A stretch of DNA of 8,314 nucleotides from a bacterium (GTDB lineage: Bacteria > Verrucomicrobiota > Verrucomicrobiia > Opitutales > UBA953). The DNA lies in contig RFOO01000033.1 of the NCBI GenBank assembly GCA_009926645.1, positions 1 to 8,314 of the forward strand. The letters run 5' to 3'. Within the stretch, counting starts at the first letter, position 1; every line of letters begins with the position of its first letter. A model generated the notes under the pieces. The model did not search any database. It was given only the letters and a program-made list of their open reading frames with translations, and was not told the origin of the DNA. Positions 1 through 6,578 of the stretch are shown here, one piece after another. The translations under genes were made by a program, and so were the position numbers.

Positions 1-10
1 GGAAATCCAA

Positions 11-721
11 TTAGATGGACTTCAATTCCGTTACCGTGCCAGTGCTAACAGCTTCTTTCCAATTCGAAGTCTTGGTTGAGCCGTCGGACTTCTTGATGAA
101 TTGAGTTTCATCCGAACTGGTGTCTTGGACCCAAACGACGTGAGAGTCGCCAAAGGCGATGTGTCCACCTTCAGAGCCCCAAACGCCATTGGTAGCATCC
201 CAAGCGCCAGAGGTGCTCAGACCACGTGTCCAGAAGAGAGGGAGTTTTTCGTCGAGATTGCGAGGGGTAGGTACATAGGTTGTCCAAGATTGATAGCCGT
301 TCGTGGAACTTGCCGAAGAGAAGTTGGAGTTAATGGTTTGAGATCCAGCAGCTCCATCGAGAACGGTCTTGGGGAATGTCGCAGACTCGTTGAGTTTGTC
401 CGCTTCAACATACCAGAGTTCAGCAGCGTTAAGATTAGCGTTGAAGGCTAATACGGCGGCGAAGTCAGAGATGCTGGAGGCCGAAGTGTTGGCGGTCAGT
501 GACCAAGTTCCCGATTGAACGAATTTGTTACCGGTGGAGGCGAAGGCGATGTAGGATTGTGTAATATTACGAACCTTGGTGCCCGCGGATGATTGCTTCG
601 CTTTCTTCATAACGCCTTGGACGCCAGGGAAGAGAACAGCTGCAAGAATACCGATGATTGCGATAACGGTAAGTAACTCAATAAGAGTGAAACCGCTACG
701 TTTGTTAGATTGGGTTTTCAT
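11..721 (-). CDS. Type IV pilin-like / pseudopilin protein with N-methylation motif, copy 1
   Basis: 236-residue protein beginning with a short basic leader (MKTQSNKRSG) and a class III prepilin signal. Predicted cleavage is between G10 and F11, giving a mature N-terminus FTLIELLTVIAIIGILAAV; the conserved Glu is mature position 5 (residue 15). The hydrophobic helix spans about 11-33 and acts both as membrane anchor and as pilin packing helix. The remainder is a small Ser/Thr/Asn-rich, exported domain without cysteines. Residues 181-198 hold WGSEGGHIAFGDSHVVWV, which resembles the H-X9-DG tail of PVC-group pseudopilin-like proteins. By family knowledge it would be processed by a prepilin peptidase and assembled in a type II secretion pseudopilus or type IV pilus; no such machinery is in the window. 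The ATG is preceded on its own strand by CCTCCCC, not by a Shine-Dalgarno sequence. It has its own promoter candidate and lies 3' of a terminator, so it is probably transcribed separately from copy 2. The precise role (minor or major subunit) is not known. Confidence 0.9.
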   Translation of the reverse strand: MKTQSNKRSGFTLIELLTVIAIIGILAAVLFPGVQGVMKKAKQSSAGTKVRNITQSYIAFASTGNKFVQSGTWSLTANTSASSISDFAAVLAFNANLNAAELWYVEADKLNESATFPKTVLDGAAGSQTINSNFSSASSTNGYQSWTTYVPTPRNLDEKLPLFWTRGLSTSGAWDATNGVWGSEGGHIAFGDSHVVWVQDTSSDETQFIKKSDGSTKTSNWKEAVSTGTVTELKSI

Positions 722-738
722 AAGGGGAGGTTACATGA

Positions 739-768
739 ATTATAAGTGAATTTAACTTATCGGAGCAA
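739..768 (-). promoter_or_regulatory. Candidate sigma-70-type promoter of pilin-like copy 1
   Basis: On the minus strand TTGCTC (763-768) is followed after 18 bp by a perfect TATAAT (739-744). Transcription would start about 10 bases before the ATG at 721. Its position just downstream of the terminator at 815-842 fits an independent transcription unit. The call rests on sequence match only; such AT-rich intergenic DNA gives chance matches. Confidence 0.5.
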
Positions 769-814
769 ACATAATATTTTAGTTCTTCGTTACTCCATTT
801 AACCTTTAACCAAT

Positions 815-842
815 AAAAAAGCCCCGGATAGCCGGGGCTTTT
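815..842 (-). terminator. Intrinsic terminator after pilin-like copy 2
   Basis: A perfect 11-bp inverted repeat (arms 817-827 and 832-842, core GCCCCGG/CCGGGGC, four-base loop) is followed on the minus strand by six T residues (815-820). It begins 21 bases after the stop codon of copy 2. It separates the two tandem pilin-like genes into different transcripts, or attenuates the second one. On the plus strand only four T residues follow, and no plus-strand gene precedes it. Confidence 0.93.
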
Positions 843-863
843 GATTAGAGGAAGTGTACGTAA

Positions 864-1574
864 TTAGATGGACTTCAGCTCAGTCACGGTACCCGTGCTA
901 ACAGCTTCTTTCCAGTTAACTGTCGCAGTGGAACCGTCGGACTTTTTGATGAACTTGGTTTCATCAGAAGTCGTGTCTTGGACCCAAACCACGTGGGAGT
1001 CGCCAAAGGCGATGTGTCCACCTTCAGATCCCCAAACTCCATTGGTAGCATCCCAGGCACCAGAGGTGCTCAGACCGCGTGCCCAGAAGAGAGGGAGTTT
1101 CTCGTCGAGGTTACGTGGTGTGGGGGCGTAGGTCGTCCAAGATTGGTAGCCGTTCGTGGAACTTGCCGAAGAGAAGTTAGAGTTGATGGTTTGAGATCCA
1201 GCAGCTCCTTCAAGGACGGTCTTAGGGAAGGAAGCAGATTCGTTAAGTTTATCCGCTTCAACGTACCATACTTCGGCAGCGTTCAGATTAGCATTGAAAG
1301 CCAAAACGGCGGCGAAGTCCGAGATACTAGCAGCTGAAGTGTTTGCAGTCAGCGACCAAGTTCCAGATTTGACGTACTTGTTGCCAGTAGAAGCAAAAGC
1401 AATGTACGCTTGTGTAATATTACGAACCTTGGTGCCCGCGGAGGATTGCTTCGCTTTCTTCATGACGCCTTGGACGCCAGGGAAGAGAACGGCAGCAAGA
1501 ATACCGATGATTGCGATAACGGTGAGCAACTCGATGAGAGTGAAACCGCTACGTTTTTTAGGGGAATAGTTCAT
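864..1574 (-). CDS. Type IV pilin-like / pseudopilin protein with N-methylation motif, copy 2
   Basis: 236-residue paralogue of copy 1, gaplessly alignable with 18 differences by my count (about 92% identity). Five of the differences are in leader residues 2-6. Prepilin cleavage is again expected at G10/F11, with Glu at mature position 5 and a hydrophobic helix to about residue 33. The WGSEGGHIAFGDSHVVWV motif at 181-198 is unchanged. Most substitutions in the mature part are conservative (F/Y, L/V, D/E, S/T), while many codons differ synonymously, so the pair has been maintained by selection or homogenised. There is no Shine-Dalgarno sequence before the ATG; the preceding bases are ACTATAAAAACT. 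It has its own promoter candidate upstream and a strong terminator just downstream. It lies 137 bp beyond the exporter operon on the same strand, so read-through is possible because I see no convincing terminator in that gap. Function is inferred from the pilin signal only. Confidence 0.9.
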   Translation of the reverse strand: MNYSPKKRSGFTLIELLTVIAIIGILAAVLFPGVQGVMKKAKQSSAGTKVRNITQAYIAFASTGNKYVKSGTWSLTANTSAASISDFAAVLAFNANLNAAEVWYVEADKLNESASFPKTVLEGAAGSQTINSNFSSASSTNGYQSWTTYAPTPRNLDEKLPLFWARGLSTSGAWDATNGVWGSEGGHIAFGDSHVVWVQDTTSDETKFIKKSDGSTATVNWKEAVSTGTVTELKSI

Positions 1575-1610
1575 AGTTTTTATAGTATTGCTCTTTGAGG
1601 AGTGCCTATA

Positions 1611-1639
1611 ATTAGACCAATTTTTTACAAATTAAGCAA
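1611..1639 (-). promoter_or_regulatory. Candidate sigma-70-type promoter of pilin-like copy 2
   Basis: On the minus strand TTGCTT (1634-1639) is followed after 17 bp by TCTAAT (1611-1616), a five-of-six match to the -10 consensus. This would give an untranslated leader of roughly 30 bases before the ATG at 1574. The -35 TTGCTT closely resembles the TTGCTC before copy 1 although the surrounding sequences are otherwise unrelated. I tested for a sigma-54 motif, which drives many pilin genes, and did not find one. Confidence 0.4.
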
Positions 1640-1711
1640 CACTTAACCTATGAAAATATCGCCTTAAGGCAGGCTGGGGTGAATTTTAAGCACTTCCCCT
1701 TAAGCGGTAGC

Positions 1712-2839
1712 TCAAGCCAAACGCATCATGCTTTTTCTGAATCGAATGAGGGAGAAGAAAAAGAGGACTAAACCGATGAGAATTAACTTTAAAAACGGTA
1801 TCCAAACGGTCTCCCATCCAGCGCCCCTAAATAGGATAGCCTGACTGAGTTCGGTATAGTGAGTGGTAGGGGAGAGTGACATGAGCAGACGCACAGCGAA
1901 AGGCATACTTTCAAAAGGAGTCATGCCGCCCGAAAGCATCTGTAGGGGCATAAGAATTAAAATCATCAGCATCCCAAACTGCGGCATATTTCGTACCGTG
2001 GTGGCCATAAAGATTCCCAGCGATGAGGTCGCAAAGAGGTGGAGGGTTGAACCGATAAGGAATAAGCCAATCGATCCCTCGACCGGTACATGAAGTAATC
2101 CCTGCACAACAAAGGTGAGTGACAGCCAAAGAGCAAAGACGACCGCGGCTGACATAGACCAAACTTTAGAAAGCATAATTTCGGTTAAGGACACGGGCAT
2201 GACTAAAAGGTGTTCTACTGTACCGTGTTCTCTTTCACGAATGACGGCTGCCCCAGTTAGAATGATAGCCAACATCGTTAGGTGATTTACCAATTCCATT
2301 AATGAACCAAACCAAGAGGGGTTGAGAGAAGGATTAAATCGAATACGTACGGCCAAATCTCCTCCCGGAATCATCGACTCTCTTTGGTGAGAAACAAATT
2401 CATGAACTTCGCTTAAAACAATCTGGTGAATGTAGCCACTGCCAATAAACGCCTGACTCATTCGTGTGGCATCAACATTGACTTGGATGGCGGGTGAACG
2501 ACCCGCTAGAACATCCCGCTGGAAGTTTGGCGGAATATCTAAAGTAAAAGTGTAGTCTCCAGCGTCCAATCCAGGATCCTGTTCGGAAAGATTGATGATT
2601 TTGGGTGGAATAAACTGAGGCGGATAAAAGGCTTGAGCAATACGACTGGACAAGGCTGAACGATCTTCATCCACAATCGCAATGGGTGCTTGGTGGATGG
2701 TTTCAGGCATCGCTGTGCCAGCGACATAAATGGCTAAGGAAAAAATATAGATGGTCAGAAAAAGCATCATGCGATCTCGCCAAAGACTCCAGAGTTCTTT
2801 GATGCCTAGGCGCGTAATGTTAACGATGGAGTGAAACAT
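1712..2839 (-). CDS. yhhJ: ABC-2 type permease, YhhJ family
   Basis: 375-residue inner-membrane protein, the same length class as E. coli YhhJ. A first membrane helix (about 24-43) is followed by a large periplasmic domain (about 44-178) containing AGRSPAIQVNVDATRMSQAF (112-131) and a conserved RFNPSLNPSWFG. Five more helices lie at about 179-198, 228-248, 256-278, 286-303 and 345-364. After the second helix comes the cytoplasmic REREHGTVEHLLVMP signature (201-215), typical of the YhhJ/YbhR branch of ABC-2 permeases. The protein ends in the RFRKS...A tail also seen in YhhJ. It has no ATPase domain and so depends on the fused ATPases of the upstream gene. Its natural partner is the membrane half of that protein, together forming the two-part channel. 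Its ATG follows the rbbA stop codon after a single base, so translation is probably coupled. It is the last gene of the operon. Recognition is from remembered family sequence; the transported substrate is not known. Confidence 0.93.
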   Translation of the reverse strand: MFHSIVNITRLGIKELWSLWRDRMMLFLTIYIFSLAIYVAGTAMPETIHQAPIAIVDEDRSALSSRIAQAFYPPQFIPPKIINLSEQDPGLDAGDYTFTLDIPPNFQRDVLAGRSPAIQVNVDATRMSQAFIGSGYIHQIVLSEVHEFVSHQRESMIPGGDLAVRIRFNPSLNPSWFGSLMELVNHLTMLAIILTGAAVIREREHGTVEHLLVMPVSLTEIMLSKVWSMSAAVVFALWLSLTFVVQGLLHVPVEGSIGLFLIGSTLHLFATSSLGIFMATTVRNMPQFGMLMILILMPLQMLSGGMTPFESMPFAVRLLMSLSPTTHYTELSQAILFRGAGWETVWIPFLKLILIGLVLFFFSLIRFRKSMMRLA

Positions 2840-2840
2840 C

Positions 2841-5582
2841 TTAGCGCTCTTGCTTTTTTAGTAGGAGGATGGAGAGACCCAAAATAACCGGTGCGGCCAA
2901 GAATAAGGGCCAGAGCGAGGCATGAAGATCGGTAAACCCAAGAGCTTTGTTAAAGACGCCGCGACTAATGACCATCATGTGACTAGCTGGATACATTTCC
3001 CCAATGATGCGACCCATACCTTGGAGCGATGACACCGGGTTGATAATTCCCGCATATTCAAAGGCGGGAATCATCGTTCCAATCATAGCAAAAAACATCG
3101 CGGCAATCTGGCTCTTCGTTAGGGTCGAGGCAAGTAGCCCCATTCCAGTCGCACTAAAACTAAAGATGCTGGCAGCGATGAAGAGGGTCGCAAAACTTCC
3201 AGTGATGGGTACGCCAAAAACGGTCACCGCAAGAAGGCACATGAGCAGAAAGTTAATCATGGCAATCGCGACATACGGTAATTGCTTGCCGATGAGAAAT
3301 TCAGCGGAGGTGGTTGGAGTGACGTAAAAGTTGACGATGGCACCGAGTTCTTTTTCGCGCACGACAGCGAGAGCCGTGAGCATTGCTGGAAGCATGAGAG
3401 AAATAAGAACGATGACCGCTGGTACCATCGAAGGTAAACTGCGCACATCGGGATTGTAGCGAAAGCGAGTTTCAATAGTGGCCAAAGGGGCTTGGCTAGT
3501 GGCCGAATAAACTTTTTCCATCATCCATTGTTGGTGCATGCCTTGGAGATAGCCCAACGTCACTTCCGCCCGCTGTGGCATAGCTCCATCCACCCAGGCC
3601 CCCATTTGTACGGGCCGCCCTCGGGCTAAGTTTTGGGTGAATCCAGCAGGGATTTCTAAGGCGAGAGCGATTTTTCCCGATCGCATCCGATAATCCAAAT
3701 CGGCGTAACTCTCTAAGGCTGGTTGCTCAATGAAATAGGGAGACCCAGCAAGGTTCATCGCGTAATCACGACTCAATGAAGTCTGATCGCGATCGAGCAC
3801 AGCATAGCGCAAATTTTCGACATCCATGTTAATGCCGTAACCCATCACGAACATCATAACAGCAGAGCCAAGTAACGCTAAACTGCCACGGACGGCATCG
3901 CGCCGAAGTTCCAGAATTTCTCGCCAAAAATAAGTATACGTTCGGTTGAGACTGCGCACAAGAGACGCACGCAATCCAAGATTTTCTTCAGTCGTTGTGG
4001 AGGTGATCGATGGTGGAACCGAATTTTCTGTCGGCGGGATTCCCCCAGCGGAAGATTGACTTAAGCAATCGATGAAAGCCTCCTCTAATGACTTGGCTTG
4101 ATGTTTGCGGATGAGTTCGGCGGGTGTTCCACTGTCTAAAACTTTACCAGCATGCATGAGTGAAATACGGTCACACCGCTCAGCTTCACTCATGATATGA
4201 GTAGAAATAAAAATCGTGATTTTTTCTTTTCGGGAAAGGGTGACCATCAAATCCCAAAACTGCCGTCGGGTTACTGGATCCACGCCCGAAGTCGGCTCAT
4301 CCAGAATGAGTAGCTCAGGTCGATGAACCATCGCCACGGCAAGCGAAAGCCTTTGTCTTAATCCCAGAGGGAGTTTACCGGGTAATTCATCCATCCAAGC
4401 CCCAAGACCAAATCTTCCAGCCGTTTCTTCAATTCGCATTGCAATCTCTTCTGGGGGGACATGGAAGAGTTTGGCGTGTAGAGCTAGGTTTTGTTTTACG
4501 GTAAGTTCACCATACAGCGAAAAAGTCTGCGACATGTAGCCAACTCGGCGTCGGGTTTCGATATCACGAGCATCAACGGGTTTACCAAACAGTAATGCTT
4601 CGCCCTCGGAGACAGGCAAAAGTCCTGTCAGCATCTTCATGGTTGTGGTTTTCCCGCAACCATTGGATCCTAAAAACCCAAAAATCTCTCCTTGTTTAAT
4701 TTGAAAATCAACATGGTCCACGGCAACGAAATCGCCAAATCGAAGAGTTAAACCCCGAGCCTCAATGGCCATGGTGGCTTGGTGACCAGTCAATTCAGGC
4801 TGAGCAGAAGTGGGCGATGAACTGATTTCAGTTGAGGGCAGAAGAGCGACAAACGCTTCTTCCATTCTTTGGCATTTTGTTTTTTGGAGGATTTCCGCTG
4901 GACTTCCCGAAGCGATGACTGAGCCCCGATGAAGGGCAATCAGCCAATCAAATCCAATGGCTTCATCCATATAAGCGGTCGCAACCAGAATACTTAAACC
5001 TGGGCGTTGTTTTCGTATTCCTTCAATCATCTTCCAAAACTTAGCCCGAGCGAGTGGATCGATTCCCGTAGTTGGTTCATCAAGAATCAATAAATCGGGG
5101 TCATGAACCAGTGCACAACAGAGCCCTAGTTTTTGCCGCATTCCGCCCGAGAGTTTACTGACAGGCCAATGTAGAAATGAGTAAAGTCCTGTGCTCTTTG
5201 TTAGAGAATCAATCCGCCGTCGTCTTTCTGATTCTGAATGACCAAAGAGACGTGCAAAGAATTGCAGATTTTCTTCAATGGAAAGTGAAGGGTAGAGGTT
5301 TCGACCTAAACCTTGGGGCATGTAAGCGATTCGAAGACAGACGTGCTCCCGATGACTCGCCTCACGAATATCACCCTCAAGAACGGTTAACGTTCCCTGC
5401 TGCATTCTTTTGGCACCCGCAATCAAACCCAAGAGAGATGATTTACCTGCGCCATCTGGTCCAATTAACCCTGTGATTTTACCAGCAGGAATATCGAAGT
5501 TTACCTCGCGAAGAGCATCGGTTTTGCCATAACGCAGCGAAAGCCCTCGTCCACAGACGGCCGATGTTGAGTCATTGCCCAC
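2841..5582 (-). CDS. rbbA: RbbA-type fused ABC transporter: two ATPase domains plus ABC-2 membrane domain
   Basis: 913 residues, close to the roughly 911 of E. coli RbbA (YhiH). ATPase domain 1 (about 6-250) has Walker A GPDGAGKS (41-48), Q90, signature LSGGM (144-148) and Walker B LLILDEP (164-170); the switch histidine is replaced by A203 (VATAYMDEA). ATPase domain 2 (about 272-505) has Walker A GSNGCGKT (305-312), Q352, a degenerate signature LPLGL (404-408), Walker B LLILDEP (424-430) and H462. A variable linker (about 510-540) leads to an ABC-2 membrane domain. This has a first helix near 565-583, a periplasmic loop (about 587-718), REKELGAIVNFYVTP (742-756), further helices to 907, and the LLLKKQER end. 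E. coli RbbA was described as a ribosome-associated ATPase, yet the architecture and the surrounding genes indicate an exporter core working with YhhJ. The start is GTG at 5582, two bases after the preceding stop codon; no in-frame ATG precedes the first conserved motif. There is no Shine-Dalgarno sequence, so translational coupling is likely. Confidence 0.95.
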   Translation of the reverse strand: MGNDSTSAVCGRGLSLRYGKTDALREVNFDIPAGKITGLIGPDGAGKSSLLGLIAGAKRMQQGTLTVLEGDIREASHREHVCLRIAYMPQGLGRNLYPSLSIEENLQFFARLFGHSESERRRRIDSLTKSTGLYSFLHWPVSKLSGGMRQKLGLCCALVHDPDLLILDEPTTGIDPLARAKFWKMIEGIRKQRPGLSILVATAYMDEAIGFDWLIALHRGSVIASGSPAEILQKTKCQRMEEAFVALLPSTEISSSPTSAQPELTGHQATMAIEARGLTLRFGDFVAVDHVDFQIKQGEIFGFLGSNGCGKTTTMKMLTGLLPVSEGEALLFGKPVDARDIETRRRVGYMSQTFSLYGELTVKQNLALHAKLFHVPPEEIAMRIEETAGRFGLGAWMDELPGKLPLGLRQRLSLAVAMVHRPELLILDEPTSGVDPVTRRQFWDLMVTLSRKEKITIFISTHIMSEAERCDRISLMHAGKVLDSGTPAELIRKHQAKSLEEAFIDCLSQSSAGGIPPTENSVPPSITSTTTEENLGLRASLVRSLNRTYTYFWREILELRRDAVRGSLALLGSAVMMFVMGYGINMDVENLRYAVLDRDQTSLSRDYAMNLAGSPYFIEQPALESYADLDYRMRSGKIALALEIPAGFTQNLARGRPVQMGAWVDGAMPQRAEVTLGYLQGMHQQWMMEKVYSATSQAPLATIETRFRYNPDVRSLPSMVPAVIVLISLMLPAMLTALAVVREKELGAIVNFYVTPTTSAEFLIGKQLPYVAIAMINFLLMCLLAVTVFGVPITGSFATLFIAASIFSFSATGMGLLASTLTKSQIAAMFFAMIGTMIPAFEYAGIINPVSSLQGMGRIIGEMYPASHMMVISRGVFNKALGFTDLHASLWPLFLAAPVILGLSILLLKKQER

Positions 5583-5584
5583 AG

Positions 5585-6571
5585 TTAATTCACCAGTTTT
5601 TTATCGGCGAGATTTTCTGGCCAAGGGGTTTGTGGATTCAGTCGAATCCAGGCGACACCAGGTAGTCCTACTTTTACTTGGGCCAAATACTTTTGTAGTA
5701 ATGTCCGATCAATGGAGGCTTTAATGCGGAACATTAACTTCTGTCTTTCACTGGCTGTTTCCACCGTCTTAGGGGTAAATTGAGCCGTGCTGGCTACAAA
5801 ACTGACCTTAGCTGGGATGACTCGATCGGAAGCTGCATCGAGTAAAATACGCACCTCACTTCCGATGGCGATTTTTCCAGCGACAGTTTCAGGCAAGAAA
5901 AACGTCATGTAGACATCGGAAGTATCGACGAGGTTTAAAACTTTACCTCCTGTACCTAAAACTTCACCCGTTTGGGCGACTAGGTATTGGACGCGGCCAT
6001 CGCGAGGGGCCTTTAATTCACCATCGGCCAATTCAGTCTCAATACGTTTAAGAGTCGCTGCATTAGCCCGCACATTCGAAAGCATGCTTTCTACGTGGGC
6101 TTTGGCTGCGACGACGGCTGCGGTTGCCGAGCGTACACGAGCGCGATCGTCATCGAGTTCTTGCGCGGAGGATGCGCCTTCTTTGGTGAGCGTTTCTGAG
6201 CGTGCCACACGACGTTGCGCGGCATCGAGTTCGCTTTCGCGATAAGCGACTTCGGCTTCCGCAACTCGAGTGTTTTGTTCGGCCTGTTCTAACTTTGCGA
6301 TAGCTTCATCACGCTGTGCTAATAATCCATTCATTTGCATCCGTGCGAGAATTTGCCCGGATTTTACCCAATCGCCTTCTTGAACAAGAATGCTTTGCAC
6401 GATGCCAGGGGTTAGGGTTGCAAGATCGATTTCTGTGGCCTCGATTCGACCATTGGCACTGGCAAAATCTTGCGTGGTTGAACGTCGTAGGAAGTTTTGT
6501 CCGAGATACCATGCCACCAGTAAGAGCAGAAGGGTGATGCCAGTGTAGGACAGTATTTTTTTCAGACTCAT
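5585..6571 (-). CDS. yhiI: HlyD/membrane fusion protein, YhiI family (exporter adaptor)
   Basis: 328 residues from the chosen ATG. A short cytoplasmic tail and one signal-anchor helix (about 8-27, LSYTGITLLLLLVAWYLG) lead to the first half of the lipoyl/barrel-sandwich domain (NGRIEATEIDLATLTPG, 40-56; VQEGDWVKSGQILARM, 63-78). An alpha-helical hairpin coiled coil follows (about 84-183), then the second lipoyl half (ELKAPRDGRVQYLVAQTGEV, 185-204). The beta-barrel region (DVYMTFFLPE, 219-228) and the tail (AQFTPKTVETASERQKLMFR, GLPGVAWIR) closely resemble YhiI. It would span the periplasm and link the ABC core to the outer-membrane factor encoded just upstream. An in-frame ATG at 6613 would add 14 residues (MTQSTPLHFHFNSF) that merely overlap the end of the preceding gene. 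The ATG at 6571 leaves a 7-base gap and puts the membrane helix directly at the N-terminus, so I prefer it. Neither start has a well-placed Shine-Dalgarno sequence. Confidence 0.92.
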   Translation of the reverse strand: MSLKKILSYTGITLLLLLVAWYLGQNFLRRSTTQDFASANGRIEATEIDLATLTPGIVQSILVQEGDWVKSGQILARMQMNGLLAQRDEAIAKLEQAEQNTRVAEAEVAYRESELDAAQRRVARSETLTKEGASSAQELDDDRARVRSATAAVVAAKAHVESMLSNVRANAATLKRIETELADGELKAPRDGRVQYLVAQTGEVLGTGGKVLNLVDTSDVYMTFFLPETVAGKIAIGSEVRILLDAASDRVIPAKVSFVASTAQFTPKTVETASERQKLMFRIKASIDRTLLQKYLAQVKVGLPGVAWIRLNPQTPWPENLADKKLVN

Positions 6572-6578
6572 AAATGAA

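Larger units (their letters stand above)
11..1574 (-). repeat. Tandem gene duplication (two 711-bp units, 853-bp period)
   Basis: The coding sequences at 11-721 and 864-1574 are direct repeats at a constant offset of 853 bp with no indels. High similarity starts at about codon 7 and runs to the stop codon. The first six codons, the upstream promoter region and the downstream flank are not visibly related. Differences are mostly third-position changes; for example, about 8 in the 123 bp covering the signal helix, all synonymous. Such a pair can recombine and could expand, collapse or be homogenised by gene conversion. Confidence 0.93.

Noticed and set aside
101..451. Plus-strand open frames opposite the pilin-like genes (also 978-1337 and others).
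   Set aside because: They are antisense shadows: compositionally odd translations without domains, appearing at equivalent places in both paralogous genes.
561..570. Palindrome GTAATATTAC inside pilin-like copy 1, repeated at 1414-1423 in copy 2.
   Set aside because: It lies in the codons for the conserved VRNITQ segment and is shared because the genes are paralogues; no regulatory role needs to be invoked.
1625..1660. Possible sigma-54 promoter ahead of pilin-like copy 2 (a TTGC occurs there).
   Set aside because: The required GG of the -24 element is not at the correct distance from the TTGC; a sigma-70-type pair fits better.
1661..1670. Perfect 10-bp palindrome GCCTTAAGGC in the gap after the permease gene, with weak neighbouring repeats (TTAAG...CTTAA at about 1684-1705).
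   Set aside because: As a hairpin it has only a 3-bp stem around a TTAA loop and only a short T-rich stretch after it. It is too weak to call a terminator, and nothing supports an operator role.
5177..5476. Plus-strand 99-codon open frame opposite the first RbbA ATPase domain.
   Set aside because: It overlaps strongly conserved ATPase sequence on the other strand and has no recognisable features of its own.
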